Below, piece by piece: positions 44,148 through 52,707 of a stretch of 64,000 bases of DNA. The notes below the pieces were generated by a model that was not told the DNA's origin, made no database searches, and was given only the letters and a program-made list of their open reading frames with translations. Numbering within the stretch: the first letter of the stretch is position 1; every line of letters starts with the position of its first letter. The stretch covers positions 124,001 through 188,000 of the forward strand of contig JAKFFI010000017.1 in assembly GCA_036677085.1 (NCBI GenBank). The letters are read 5' to 3'. Both the position numbers and the translations under genes were made by a program. The stretch is from JAGPUQ01 sp036677085. Its GTDB lineage: Bacteria > Pseudomonadota > Gammaproteobacteria > Pseudomonadales > Porticoccaceae.

Positions 44148-44840
44148 GTGAACGGGCGACCAATCCAGACGGCGCGTGCGGCAGCCGGGGCACTGGTCGG
44201 CCTGTGGCTGCTGACCGTGCTCCCTGCCGATGCGGCCAATCTCTACCGCTACCGCAATGCCCAGGGTGTCATGGTCATCGACCACACGGTGCCGGCGAAT
44301 GCCGCCCAGGGGGGCTACGAAATCCTGGCCCCGGATGGCCGGGTTCTCGAAACCGTCGCCGCGAGCGGTGACCAGACCCCTTCGGGAGAGCCCCGCGAGT
44401 CCGCACCGGTTCGCACCGAGCATCAGGAAAAGATCGACCGCTATCTGTTGAGCAGCTACAGCACGGTGGCCGATATCGAAGCGGTGAAGGCGCGGCGGCT
44501 GCAAGAGGTGGAGCGCGAAATCGGCATCGACAAAGTGCGCATCGAGGAGATCGAGCGTCAGCGCGTGGCGACGGAGGACAGCGCCGCCAACGTGCAGCGC
44601 GGCGGCAAACCGGTGCCCGCCAAACTCCTCGATGAACTGAAGGCGCTGAATCAGAAGCTCGAGCAGGCCCACAAGCGTCTCGCCGAACACAAGCTTCAGT
44701 ACACCGAGATCGAGCAACTCTACGCGGAGTACACCGCACGCTTCACGGAGTTGAAAAATGCTCATCCGGCAGCGGCTGCCGCGGCGGCGCAAACAGCGCC
44801 GGCGCCAGTGCCTGCCACTGCTCCGGCCAGTGCTCGGTAG
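44148..44840 (+). CDS. Periplasmic DUF4124 domain protein
   Basis: This 230-residue predicted exported protein has a signal peptide (hydrophobic AAAGALVGLWLLTVLPADA), a DUF4124 domain (NLYRYRNAQGVMVIDHTVP, about 30-75) and a long Glu/Arg/Leu coiled coil (about 100-200), ending in an Ala/Pro-rich tail. Its function is unknown. The start is uncertain; GTG 44148 puts the signal peptide at the N-terminus and sits 25 bp after pyrE. The last 98 bp overlap the 3' end of slmA on the other strand. Confidence 0.75.
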   Translation: MNGRPIQTARAAAGALVGLWLLTVLPADAANLYRYRNAQGVMVIDHTVPANAAQGGYEILAPDGRVLETVAASGDQTPSGEPRESAPVRTEHQEKIDRYLLSSYSTVADIEAVKARRLQEVEREIGIDKVRIEEIERQRVATEDSAANVQRGGKPVPAKLLDELKALNQKLEQAHKRLAEHKLQYTEIEQLYAEYTARFTELKNAHPAAAAAAAQTAPAPVPATAPASAR

Positions 44841-45378
44841 GCCGGCGGGCGAAGTCCGAACGCACGAACTGCCGCAGCTTGCCCTCCATCAGAGCCAATA
44901 CGCATTCCGCCGTTGCGGACGGGGTGAGGATGGTCCGCAACTGCTCGCGCAGTTCGCCTTCGCGCAGGATCTGCCGGAGCTGGGTTTCCAGACGATCGTA
45001 CAACTGACCGACGCGCTCACGCAGCCGCGCGGTTTCACCGGTCAGGGCGTCGCCGGTCAGCAAAGGCGCAATACCGGGGTTGCGTTCGGCGAACACCAGC
45101 ACCAATGACGCGATCTGATGCAGGCGGTCCGTTGCCCCCGGCACCTCGTCGAGGATTATCCGGATGCGCGTGAACAGGGTTTCCTCGGTAAATTCGAGGA
45201 GACCTTCGAGCATCCTGGCCTTGCTGGGAAAATGCCGGTACAGGGCCGCTTCGGAAACCCCGAGCTCCCGCGCCAACGCAGCCGTCGTAATTTTTCCGCC
45301 CGGTGTGGCGTGCAACATGTTGGCCAGGGCTTCGAGAATTTCCTGGCGGCGGCCGGAGTTGCGATTCACCCGCGTCAT
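44743..45378 (-). CDS. slmA: Nucleoid occlusion factor SlmA (TetR family)
   Basis: This 211-residue TetR-fold DNA-binding protein resembles SlmA, which binds sites spread over the chromosome and blocks FtsZ assembly over the nucleoid. HTH region: ITTAALARELGVSEAALYRHFPSKARML (residues 30-57; key part GVSEAALYRHFPSK). FAERNPGIAPLLTG and the RFVRSDF-like QFVRSDFARRPTEHW match the family. Its ATG overlaps the argB stop (ATGA). The C-terminal tail, PPRQPLPDEHFSTP, lies in the region shared with the DUF4124 gene. Confidence 0.9.
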   Translation of the reverse strand: MTRVNRNSGRRQEILEALANMLHATPGGKITTAALARELGVSEAALYRHFPSKARMLEGLLEFTEETLFTRIRIILDEVPGATDRLHQIASLVLVFAERNPGIAPLLTGDALTGETARLRERVGQLYDRLETQLRQILREGELREQLRTILTPSATAECVLALMEGKLRQFVRSDFARRPTEHWPEQWQALAPALFAPPRQPLPDEHFSTP

Positions 45379-46343
45379 GCGGATGCGGCGATGGCGCTGG
45401 TGATCAGCGTACCGACGCCGATGTCGGTAAAAATCTCGAGCAGCACAGCGTGCTCGACCCGACCGTCAACGATGTGCGCACTGGTCACGGAGTTGGCGAC
45501 CGCCGCCAGGGCGCAGCGAATCTTCGGCAGCATGCCGCCGTAAATCACGCCTGCGTCGATCAGACCTTCCACTTCACTTGGCGACAGTCCGGTCAGCACC
45601 TTGCCTTCGGCGTCGAGCAGACCCGGGACATTGGTGAGCAGCATGAGCTTTTCCGCGCCCATCACTTCCGCCAGCTTGCCGGCGACCAGGTCCGCGTTGA
45701 TATTGTAGGACGCGCCGCCAGGCCCGGCGCCGATGGGCGCGATCACCGGGATAAAGCCGCCCCGGGTGAGCATGTCGATGACATCGGTATTGATCGCCGA
45801 TACCTCACCGACATGACCGATGTCGATGATCTCGGGGGCTTCCATGTCGGGGGTCTTGCGGGTGACCATCAGTTTGGTGGCCTGAATCAGCCCGCCGTCC
45901 TTGCCGGTGATACCCACCGCGCGCCCGCCGGCGTCGTTGATGAGGCCCACGATTTCCTTGTTCACTGCGGCGCCCAGCACCATCTCCACCACGTCCATGG
46001 TCTTGCTGTCGGTGACGCGCATGCCGTCCACGAAACTGGACTCGATCCCGAGCTGTCCCAGCAGCTTGCCGATCTGGGGACCGCCACCGTGCACCACCAC
46101 CGGATTGATGCCGACCAGCCGCATCAGCACGATGTCGCGGGCAAAGCTGCGCTTGAGATTTTCGTCCACCATGGCGTTGCCGCCGAATTTGACGACCACC
46201 GTTTTGCCGGTGAATTTCTGAATATAGGGCAAGGCTTCGGTGAGCACCCGGGCGATGTCCCGGGCGCGGTCGCCGGCCAAGGGGACATCCTTCTGTTCTC
46301 GGGACTTCCGGTCACGGGACTTTCGTTCACGGGATAGGGGCAT
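45375..46343 (-). CDS. argB: Acetylglutamate kinase
   Basis: This 322-residue kinase phosphorylates N-acetyl-L-glutamate, the second step of arginine synthesis. Core motifs: VVVKFGGNAM (phosphate binding), VVVHGGGPQI, SYNINADLVAG and KLMLLTNVPG. The start at ATG 46343 adds a basic, repetitive N-terminus (RERKSRDRKSREQK) before the usual DRARDIARVLTEALPYIQ; the extension is encoded by an imperfect 15-bp tandem repeat, and no later in-frame start was found. The next gene, slmA, overlaps by 4 bp. Confidence 0.95.
   Translation of the reverse strand: MPLSRERKSRDRKSREQKDVPLAGDRARDIARVLTEALPYIQKFTGKTVVVKFGGNAMVDENLKRSFARDIVLMRLVGINPVVVHGGGPQIGKLLGQLGIESSFVDGMRVTDSKTMDVVEMVLGAAVNKEIVGLINDAGGRAVGITGKDGGLIQATKLMVTRKTPDMEAPEIIDIGHVGEVSAINTDVIDMLTRGGFIPVIAPIGAGPGGASYNINADLVAGKLAEVMGAEKLMLLTNVPGLLDAEGKVLTGLSPSEVEGLIDAGVIYGGMLPKIRCALAAVANSVTSAHIVDGRVEHAVLLEIFTDIGVGTLITSAIAASA
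46298..46335. repeat. 15-bp imperfect tandem repeat in the argB 5' coding region
   Basis: Two full units (46298-46312, 46313-46327) and a partial third (46328-46335) share the pattern CNCGGGACTTYCGKT. In the argB frame they encode repeated Arg/Ser/Asp/Lys residues. Confidence 0.75.
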
Positions 46344-46374
46344 ATCGAAACCACCGCGGGTCAGTGAATGGATG

Positions 46375-48753
46375 TCAGAATTTATCGGCAAGCTCAGGGG
46401 CGACCGCTTCAAGCAGGGTGCGGAACCGCTGCTGGATGGCTCCCAATTGCTGCGCATCGTTCGCCTCGAAGCGCATCGAAACGGCGGATTCGGTATTGGA
46501 GGCCCGAATCAGTCCCCAGCCAGCGGCGAATTCCACCCGCAACCCATCGATCGCGTTGATTTCGGCATCATCGAAAGTAGCCGCAGCCCGGATGCGTTCG
46601 ATCAGGGCGAACTTGTCCGCTTCGCTCACCGGCAGGCGAATTTCGGCCGTGGCAACGGAGGTTTCGAAAGCGGCGAGCACGCTGTCCAGGCTCTGCTCAC
46701 GGCGACTCAGTATCTCGATCAGACGCGCCGCGGCATAGAGTGCATCGTCGAATCCAAACCAGCGATCGCCAAAAAAGATATGACCGCTGAATTCGCCGCC
46801 GAGGGGCGCTTTCAGCTCGGCGACTTTCGCGCGGATATGGGAGTGGCCGGTGCGGTACATGACGGCCCGTCCGCCGTAACCGTTGACCAGATTGGTCAGC
46901 CGGCGTGTCGATTTGACATCAAACACCACATCGGCGCCGGAGTGACTGGGCAGAATGTCGCGCGCAAAGATCATCAGCAGTTCGTCGGGCCAGACGATGC
47001 GGCCGCTGCCGCTCACCGCCACCAGGCGATCCCCATCGCCATCGAGGGCAATACCCAGATCCGCTCCGGTGCCGGCGACCACCTTGCGCAAGTCCTCCAG
47101 ATTGGCCGGACGGGTAGGGTCGGGCGGGTGCTGCGGAAAGGTCCCGTCGATGTCGCAGTAGAGCGGGATGGGATTGCAACCCAGTGCCTCCAGCAGGCGC
47201 GGTGCGATGTCGCCGGCAACCCCGTTACCGCAATCGATCACCACGGACAGCGGAGTCCGCGTCTTGATATCGCTGAACACCGTGTTGATGTAGTCATCGC
47301 GCACATCGGCTGACGAATGAATCCCCGTCCCTTCGCGCCAGTCACGCGTCAGCATGCCTCTACGCAGTTCCTGCAAGGCTTCGCCCTGCAGCACATCGCG
47401 GCCAAGCATGATCTTGAAGCCGTTGTCGCCGGCAGGATTGTGGCTCGCCGTCACCATGACCGCCGCATCAATCGACTGGAGGCGCGCGGCGGCGAAGTAC
47501 AACACCGGCGTGGGCACCATCCCCACGTCAACGACCTCGCAACCGGTGGCCAGCAGACCATCGATCAGGGCAGCGCTGAGCGTGGGGCTGCTGATGCGAC
47601 CGTCGCGGCCCACCGCGACGCGGCAGCCAGCGCGATCCTGCACCCGGCTGCCCAGGGTTTTGCCCAGCGCGTTCGCGAAGACGGGAGAAATGTGGTCCCC
47701 GCTCGCACCGCGAATGTCGTAATCGCGAAAGACAACTGCCGCGAAGGCCTCGGGTTCCGTGGCTGGGGCACCCGTAGCTTCGACGGCAACGGTGCTGGCC
47801 GGCTGCGGCGCGGGCGCCGGCGAATCCTGCGCGGGGGGCGGCGGTGGAGCAGCAGGGTCCAGTTCCCGCGCAGTGATGACGGCCGTGCGGCGCACCCCGG
47901 ATGGCACTGTGGCAGGATCCGGTGGTGGGGTGCGGGTCACACCACGCCGCAGCAGCAGTCGCCCCCAGACGACCAACACGGCGCTGGCGAGTAACCAGGG
48001 GATGAGCGTGGCCGCGAGCGCCAGCCCGGGAGCTGCGTGTTCCGCAGCCGCGCGGTCCGGTAACCGCACCGACGCCTGCCAGCCGGGGATATTGGGGATC
48101 GGAGCCATGACCGGAGGCTGCGTGCCGGAACCCAGGGTCATGATGGCCTGTGGTGCAACGCCCGGGGACTGCTGGACGAGCGTCAACTGACTGCGCGACT
48201 GATCGAACACGACCGCGCGCTCAAGCGCCGTCATGGGGAGCACGACCAGGAGGGCGCCGCGCGGCTGCCCGGCGTCGGGGATCTGCGCGGCCAGGATGAG
48301 CTGCCACTGGGTGGCGTCCGGCTTCAGGGCGGTAATCGCAAACGCGGTGCCCGAAAGCGCGTTGCGGACCAACTGCTGGGCGACGAATGCTGTGGCCGGC
48401 AGGAACTCGGCCCGGGCCGTCGCGACGACCTCAATGGCCTCCGGAAATTCAGCGGCCAGCTGCAACCGGATTGTATTGGTGCCGGCAGCAGCCAGCGCCG
48501 CGCGCGTACTGTCTCTGGCGGCGATCGTGGACAGCGTGATGCGCCAGCGCGCGACCGCATCGGCAACAGCCGCGGCGGCAGCATCGGCCGTGGCATGGGC
48601 GGTGCGTGCGGCGGCAGCCGCCTGGGGTTCGGTCACCAGGGCTGCGCGCAGCCAGTTGCCGACCGGCAATGGCACCGCGAGCAACACCACCGCCGCCAAC
48701 AGAAAGGCCGGGCGCTTGAGCAGGCTGACCAGGCTGTGGATGACTCCGGTCAA
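46375..48753 (-). CDS. algC: Phosphomannomutase/phosphoglucomutase AlgC, long form
   Basis: This 792-residue protein has two parts. The N-terminal part (1 to about 330) has a transmembrane helix at 14-34, a periplasmic sensor-like domain, a second helix near 245-262 and a Pro/Ala-rich linker. The C-terminal part is a full phosphohexomutase with TASHNP (phospho-Ser), DGDGDR (Mg), GGEFSGHIFF (sugar) and RASNTE (phosphate). It supplies mannose- and glucose-1-phosphate for exopolysaccharide and LPS. The Pseudomonas gene has a similar long membrane-linked form. Its ATG overlaps the coaBC stop; argB follows after 31 bp. Confidence 0.94.
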   Translation of the reverse strand: MTGVIHSLVSLLKRPAFLLAAVVLLAVPLPVGNWLRAALVTEPQAAAAARTAHATADAAAAAVADAVARWRITLSTIAARDSTRAALAAAGTNTIRLQLAAEFPEAIEVVATARAEFLPATAFVAQQLVRNALSGTAFAITALKPDATQWQLILAAQIPDAGQPRGALLVVLPMTALERAVVFDQSRSQLTLVQQSPGVAPQAIMTLGSGTQPPVMAPIPNIPGWQASVRLPDRAAAEHAAPGLALAATLIPWLLASAVLVVWGRLLLRRGVTRTPPPDPATVPSGVRRTAVITARELDPAAPPPPPAQDSPAPAPQPASTVAVEATGAPATEPEAFAAVVFRDYDIRGASGDHISPVFANALGKTLGSRVQDRAGCRVAVGRDGRISSPTLSAALIDGLLATGCEVVDVGMVPTPVLYFAAARLQSIDAAVMVTASHNPAGDNGFKIMLGRDVLQGEALQELRRGMLTRDWREGTGIHSSADVRDDYINTVFSDIKTRTPLSVVIDCGNGVAGDIAPRLLEALGCNPIPLYCDIDGTFPQHPPDPTRPANLEDLRKVVAGTGADLGIALDGDGDRLVAVSGSGRIVWPDELLMIFARDILPSHSGADVVFDVKSTRRLTNLVNGYGGRAVMYRTGHSHIRAKVAELKAPLGGEFSGHIFFGDRWFGFDDALYAAARLIEILSRREQSLDSVLAAFETSVATAEIRLPVSEADKFALIERIRAAATFDDAEINAIDGLRVEFAAGWGLIRASNTESAVSMRFEANDAQQLGAIQQRFRTLLEAVAPELADKF

Positions 48754-49988
48754 ACCAGTATCTCCCGTTCCGGCGCCGGGTGGCCGGTGCCGCCGGTGCG
48801 CATCAGGGCAGCGATATGGTCGATCAACAGGCGCGCCAGGGGAGATTTGTTCATCCGTGGCGGGCGCAGGGTTTCGAGCGCGGAAATCAGCAGCACCTGA
48901 TTGTCGTCGCTGCCGAAACCGATTGCCGTATCCGACACGTCATTGGCGATCACCAGGTCGAGTCCCTTGCGGAGCAGCTTGGAGCGCGCATTGTCGAGGA
49001 GATTTTCCGTCTCCGCGGCGAACCCGACCACAAAGGGGCGCTCGGGCAGCGCCGCCACCGTGGCGACGATATCCGGATTGGGTTCGAGCTCGATGGTCAG
49101 GGTTTCCCGGGATTTCTTGATTTTCTGGCGGGCAACCGTGCGGGGCCGGTAATCCGCGACCGCGGCGGCGGCGATGAACAGATCGGCATCGGCAACTTCG
49201 GCCAGGCTGGCGGCGAGCATCTCGGCGGCACTGGTGACCTTGACGCAGCGCACCCGGGCTGGAACCGCCAGCGCCACCGGACCGCTGATGAGCACCGTAT
49301 CGGCGCCCGCCTCGCGGGCCGCTTCGGCGAGGGCGTAACCCATCTTGCCGGAGCTGTGATTGGACAGATAGCGCACCGGGTCGATGGCCTCCCGCGTGGG
49401 CCCCGCCGTGATCACCACCTTGCGGCCCTCCAGTGTTCCGGTGGCGAAGAGTTCCGCCACGCCAAGCGCCAGTACTTCAGGCTCCTCCATCCGTCCCGCA
49501 CCGACGTCTCCGCAGGCCTGATAGCCGGCCGCCGGCCCGAACACGCGGATGCCGCGTTCGCGCAGCGTGCATACATTGGTGGTAGTTGCAGGTTTTGCCC
49601 ACATGGCCTGGTTCATCGCCGGCGCCACCGCCACCGGTCCGATGCTGGCGAGACAGAGCGTGGTCAGCAGATCGCCACCCTCACCCTGCGCCAAACGGGC
49701 GATGAAATCCGCGCTCGCTGGCGCCACCAGAATGACGTCCGCCCAGCGGGCAAGGGCGATGTGACCCATCGCCGCCTCGGCGGCGGGATCGAGCAGATCC
49801 AGATGGACGGGATGGCCGGACAGTGCCTGGAAGGTAAGCGGCGTGACGAACTCGGTGGCGGCGGCGGTCATCACCACCCGCACTTCCGCGCCGGCGGTCT
49901 GCAGCCGGCGCAGCAGTTCGGCGCTTTTGTAGGCCGCGATGCCGCCGGTGACACCCAGTACCACGCGTTTGTTGGCGAGAGTCCCCAT
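48750..49988 (-). CDS. coaBC: Bifunctional phosphopantothenoylcysteine decarboxylase/synthetase
   Basis: This 412-residue flavoprotein makes 4'-phosphopantothenoylcysteine (CoaB) and decarboxylates it (CoaC) in coenzyme A synthesis. CoaC half: GVTGGIAAYKSAEL, PAMNQAMW and GYQACGDVGAGRM with catalytic Cys. CoaB half from about residue 190: TAGPTREAIDPVRYLSNHSSGKMG, AAVADYRP and KIKK. Its stop overlaps algC. The usual neighbour dut is absent. Confidence 0.96.
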   Translation of the reverse strand: MGTLANKRVVLGVTGGIAAYKSAELLRRLQTAGAEVRVVMTAAATEFVTPLTFQALSGHPVHLDLLDPAAEAAMGHIALARWADVILVAPASADFIARLAQGEGGDLLTTLCLASIGPVAVAPAMNQAMWAKPATTTNVCTLRERGIRVFGPAAGYQACGDVGAGRMEEPEVLALGVAELFATGTLEGRKVVITAGPTREAIDPVRYLSNHSSGKMGYALAEAAREAGADTVLISGPVALAVPARVRCVKVTSAAEMLAASLAEVADADLFIAAAAVADYRPRTVARQKIKKSRETLTIELEPNPDIVATVAALPERPFVVGFAAETENLLDNARSKLLRKGLDLVIANDVSDTAIGFGSDDNQVLLISALETLRPPRMNKSPLARLLIDHIAALMRTGGTGHPAPEREILV

Positions 49989-50059
49989 GCCGTCCCTTTA
50001 GAGCGGGTGAATGCGTAAGATAGCACCGAGCAGGGATTTTACCGGACATGGAGGTCAGG

Positions 50060-50734
50060 ATGGCGATTCGGCATTGGCCGGCGGGCGAGCGGCCCCGGGA
50101 AAAACTTCTGGAGCGCGGGGCGCGGGCGCTGTCCGATGCCGAGCTGCTCGCCATTTTTCTGCGCACCGGGCACGCGGGCAAGAGCGCGGTGGATCTGGCC
50201 CGGGATCTCCTGGGCCAGTTCGGCGGTCTGGCCGCGCTGCTCGCGGCGGACCAACAGGGTTTCTGTGCCGGCAAGGGGCTCGGTCCCGCCAAGTATGTGC
50301 AACTGCAGGCAGTGCTCGAACTGGCGCGCCGTTACTTCAGTGCACAACTGGAGCGCGGCGACGCCTTTACGGCACCCGAGGGCGCCGCCCGGTATTTACA
50401 GGCGCATTTGAGCGGACATTCCCGCGAAATCTTCGTCGTGCTGTTTCTCGACACCCGGCATCGCCTGATCGCCACCGAGGATCTGTTTCAGGGCACCATC
50501 GACGGCGCCAGCGTCCATCCGCGCGAGGTGGTTCGGCGCGCCCTCTTCCACAATGCCGCAGCAGTGATTGTCGGTCACAATCACCCCTCCGGCGTGGCGG
50601 AGCCGAGCGCCGATGACCGCCGCATCACCGCCCGGCTGCGGGAAGCGCTGGCGCTGGTCGATGTACGCCTGCTCGACCACTTCGTGGTGGGCGCCGGGGA
50701 GGTGGTGTCCCTCGCCGAGCGAGGTCTGCTGTGA
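50060..50734 (+). CDS. radC: RadC family JAB/MPN domain protein
   Basis: This 224-residue protein has an N-terminal helix-hairpin-helix region (REKLLERGARALSDAELLAI) and a C-terminal JAB1/MPN-like metal site, VGHNHPSGVAEPSADD, with His-x-His and Asp. The once-proposed DNA repair role is not established. ATG 50060 has GGAGG 5 nt upstream. It is divergent from coaBC and upstream of rpmB. Confidence 0.94.
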   Translation: MAIRHWPAGERPREKLLERGARALSDAELLAIFLRTGHAGKSAVDLARDLLGQFGGLAALLAADQQGFCAGKGLGPAKYVQLQAVLELARRYFSAQLERGDAFTAPEGAARYLQAHLSGHSREIFVVLFLDTRHRLIATEDLFQGTIDGASVHPREVVRRALFHNAAAVIVGHNHPSGVAEPSADDRRITARLREALALVDVRLLDHFVVGAGEVVSLAERGLL

Positions 50735-50745
50735 GGGTCGCCGGT

Positions 50746-50774
50746 TTGCTTTAGCCCCACCGCTTTGGTATAAA
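50746..50774 (+). promoter_or_regulatory. rpmB-rpmG promoter
   Basis: TTGCTT at 50746-50751 and TATAAA at 50769-50774 are spaced 17 nt, a good sigma-70 promoter 50 nt upstream of the rpmB start. Confidence 0.65.
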
Positions 50775-50824
50775 GCGCGCCTTCTCGCGCGGGCGGCGTC
50801 ACAGCGCCGATTTCAGAGGCGGTT

Positions 50825-51061
50825 ATGTCAAAAGTGTGTCAGGTCACGGGCAAGCGCCCGATGGTGGGAAATAACGTTTCTCACGCCAAGAACAGAACGC
50901 GACGCCGGTTCGAACCGAATCTGCACACCCACAGATTCTGGGTCGAGTCCCAACGGCGTTTTGTGAAGCTCCGCGTATCCACCAAAGGACTGCGGATCAT
51001 CGACCGACTGGGTATCGAGCAGGTGCTTGCGGACCTCCGTGCCAGCGGCAACAGGGTCTAG
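50825..51061 (+). CDS. rpmB: Ribosomal protein bL28
   Basis: This 78-residue 50S protein begins MSKVCQVTGKRPMVGNNVSHA and contains RRRFEPNLHTHRFWVESQRR, both typical. It is followed after 8 bp by rpmG, the usual pair, behind a strong promoter. Confidence 0.98.
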   Translation: MSKVCQVTGKRPMVGNNVSHAKNRTRRRFEPNLHTHRFWVESQRRFVKLRVSTKGLRIIDRLGIEQVLADLRASGNRV

Positions 51062-51069
51062 GAGGCAGC

Positions 51070-51237
51070 ATGGCCAAATCGAATCGCGACCTGATCAAAC
51101 TGGTGTCCACCGCGGGCACCGGGCACTACTACACCACGAGCAAGAACAAGCGCACCAAGCCCGAAAAGATCGAAATGAAAAAATTCGATCCGGTCGTGCG
51201 CCAGCATGTGATCTACAAGGAAGCCAAGATCAAGTAA
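51070..51237 (+). CDS. rpmG: Ribosomal protein bL33
   Basis: This 55-residue 50S protein starts MAKSNRDLIKLVSTAGTGHY and ends KEAKIK. It has no zinc-binding Cys pairs, so it is the Cys-free form. AGGAGG lies 4 nt upstream. It is too short for most ORF scans. It ends 26 bp before an intrinsic terminator. Confidence 0.98.
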   Translation: MAKSNRDLIKLVSTAGTGHYYTTSKNKRTKPEKIEMKKFDPVVRQHVIYKEAKIK

Positions 51238-51263
51238 GCGCCCGCTGGCATGGGTGGCAGACG

Positions 51264-51288
51264 AAGCCCGGCACCCCCGGGCTTTTTT
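51264..51288 (+). terminator. Intrinsic terminator of rpmBG
   Basis: An 8-bp stem (51264-51271 with 51277-51284, loop CACCC) runs into a T6 tract ending at 51288. Confidence 0.9.
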
Positions 51289-51371
51289 GTGTCCCGGCGC
51301 TGAGCTCTTGGTGAAGCGTTGCCGACCACCTGATCCAACCTCGTCAACAGTACCGATGCGAGGCCAGTCCA

Positions 51372-52187
51372 CTGCCTGAGCTTCCGGAAGTCGAAACCAC
51401 CCTGCGCGGCATCCTGCCGCATCTGGAAAGACGCCGCGTAGCCGCCTTGCGGATACGCCAGCCGGCGCTGCGCTGGCCGGTGCCCGCGGAGTTGCCGGAC
51501 CTGCTGCCCGGCCAGTACATCCATGGCGGCCAGCGCCGTGGGAAATACCTGCTCCTCGCCCTCGACGGTGGCCACCTGCTGCTGCATCTGGGCATGTCCG
51601 GCAGCTTGCGTATGGTCGCACCCGGACTCGCCCCGGGTCCCCATGATCACCTCGATCTGCTGCTCGACGACGGCGGTGTGTTGCGCTTTACCGACCCGCG
51701 CCGTTTCGGGGCGGTACTGTGGCTGACCGGCGATCCGTTTGCACATCCGCTGCTGTGCAATCTCGGGCCGGAACCCCTGAGCGAACCTTTCGACGCCGAC
51801 TATCTTTACAGCCTCTCGCGCGGGCGCCGGGTTCCGGTAAAGAGCTTCCTGATGGACAGTCGGGTCGTGGTCGGCATCGGCAATATCTACGCCAATGAAA
51901 TCCTGTTCCTGAGTGGCGTTCATCCCCTGCGCGCGGCGGGCCGCATTGGGCGGTCGCGCTATGAAGCCGTCGTGGCGATGACCAGGTCGGTGCTGGGCGC
52001 CGCGATCCGCCAGGGTGGCACCACGCTGCGGAATTTTGTCGGCGGCGATGGCAAGCCCGGGTATTTTCGCCAACAGTTGCAGGTCTACGGTCGCGCCGGC
52101 GAACCGTGCAAAAAATGCGGGAGCCTGCTGCGGGAAGTGCGACTCGGCCAGCGCACCACTGTCTACTGCATCAGCTGTCAGCGCTGA
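51372..52187 (+). CDS. mutM: Formamidopyrimidine-DNA glycosylase, CTG start
   Basis: This 271-residue DNA glycosylase/AP lyase removes 8-oxoguanine. The mature N-terminus must be Pro (nucleophile) followed by Glu; here the codons are CTG CCT GAG CTT CCG, so PELPEVETTL begins right after a CTG. There is no in-frame ATG, GTG or TTG back to a stop at 51312-51314, and GAGG lies 8 nt upstream of the CTG. Taking Pro as residue 1, Lys57 falls in RRGKYLL exactly as in E. coli. The C-terminal zinc finger has CKKCG and CISCQR. It is convergent with coaD. Confidence 0.93.
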   Translation: MPELPEVETTLRGILPHLERRRVAALRIRQPALRWPVPAELPDLLPGQYIHGGQRRGKYLLLALDGGHLLLHLGMSGSLRMVAPGLAPGPHDHLDLLLDDGGVLRFTDPRRFGAVLWLTGDPFAHPLLCNLGPEPLSEPFDADYLYSLSRGRRVPVKSFLMDSRVVVGIGNIYANEILFLSGVHPLRAAGRIGRSRYEAVVAMTRSVLGAAIRQGGTTLRNFVGGDGKPGYFRQQLQVYGRAGEPCKKCGSLLREVRLGQRTTVYCISCQR

Positions 52188-52194
52188 GCTCGGG

Positions 52195-52671
52195 TCAGAC
52201 GAAGCGCGTTTTGAGCGCGGCCGCCACCACCGGGGGGACGAAGGGCGTGATGTCGCCGCGCAGGGAAGCGATTTCGCGCACCAGCGACGACGAAATGTAG
52301 GAGAGTCTTTCGGATGGCGTGAGAAACACGCTCTCCACGTCCGGCGCCAGCGCGCGGTTCATGTTCGCGAGTTGGAATTCGTACTCAAAATCCGACACGG
52401 CGCGCAGCCCGCGAATCACCGCGCAGGCGCCGCAGTCGCGCACGAAATTCACCAGCAGATAGTCGAATCCGCGCACCTCGACATTTTTGACATGCGCCAG
52501 CGCGGCATTGGCGAGATCGATGCGCTCATGCAATGAAAACAGAGGGCCTTTGCGCTCACTGCTCGCGATGGCGAGCACCACCCGATCGAACATGCGACAG
52601 GCGCGCTCCACCAGATCCACATGGCCGTTGGTAATGGGGTCGAAAGTGCCCGGATAGACGACGATTTTCAT
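52195..52671 (-). CDS. coaD: Phosphopantetheine adenylyltransferase
   Basis: This 158-residue enzyme adenylates 4'-phosphopantetheine to dephospho-CoA. The nucleotidyltransferase motif is GTFDPITNGHVDL (T/HxGH), followed by IRGLRAVSDFEYE and YISSSLVREIASL. Convergent with mutM (7 bp) and 36 bp downstream of rsmD, the usual pair. Confidence 0.97.
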   Translation of the reverse strand: MKIVVYPGTFDPITNGHVDLVERACRMFDRVVLAIASSERKGPLFSLHERIDLANAALAHVKNVEVRGFDYLLVNFVRDCGACAVIRGLRAVSDFEYEFQLANMNRALAPDVESVFLTPSERLSYISSSLVREIASLRGDITPFVPPVVAAALKTRFV

Positions 52672-52707
52672 GGTGGACTCCGCGCGAGGTGGCGCATGGT
52701 AAACAAT

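Noticed and set aside
51447..52187. Shorter mutM starting at an ATG at 51447 region
   Set aside because: It would remove the N-terminal Pro-Glu and about 25 conserved residues needed for catalysis.
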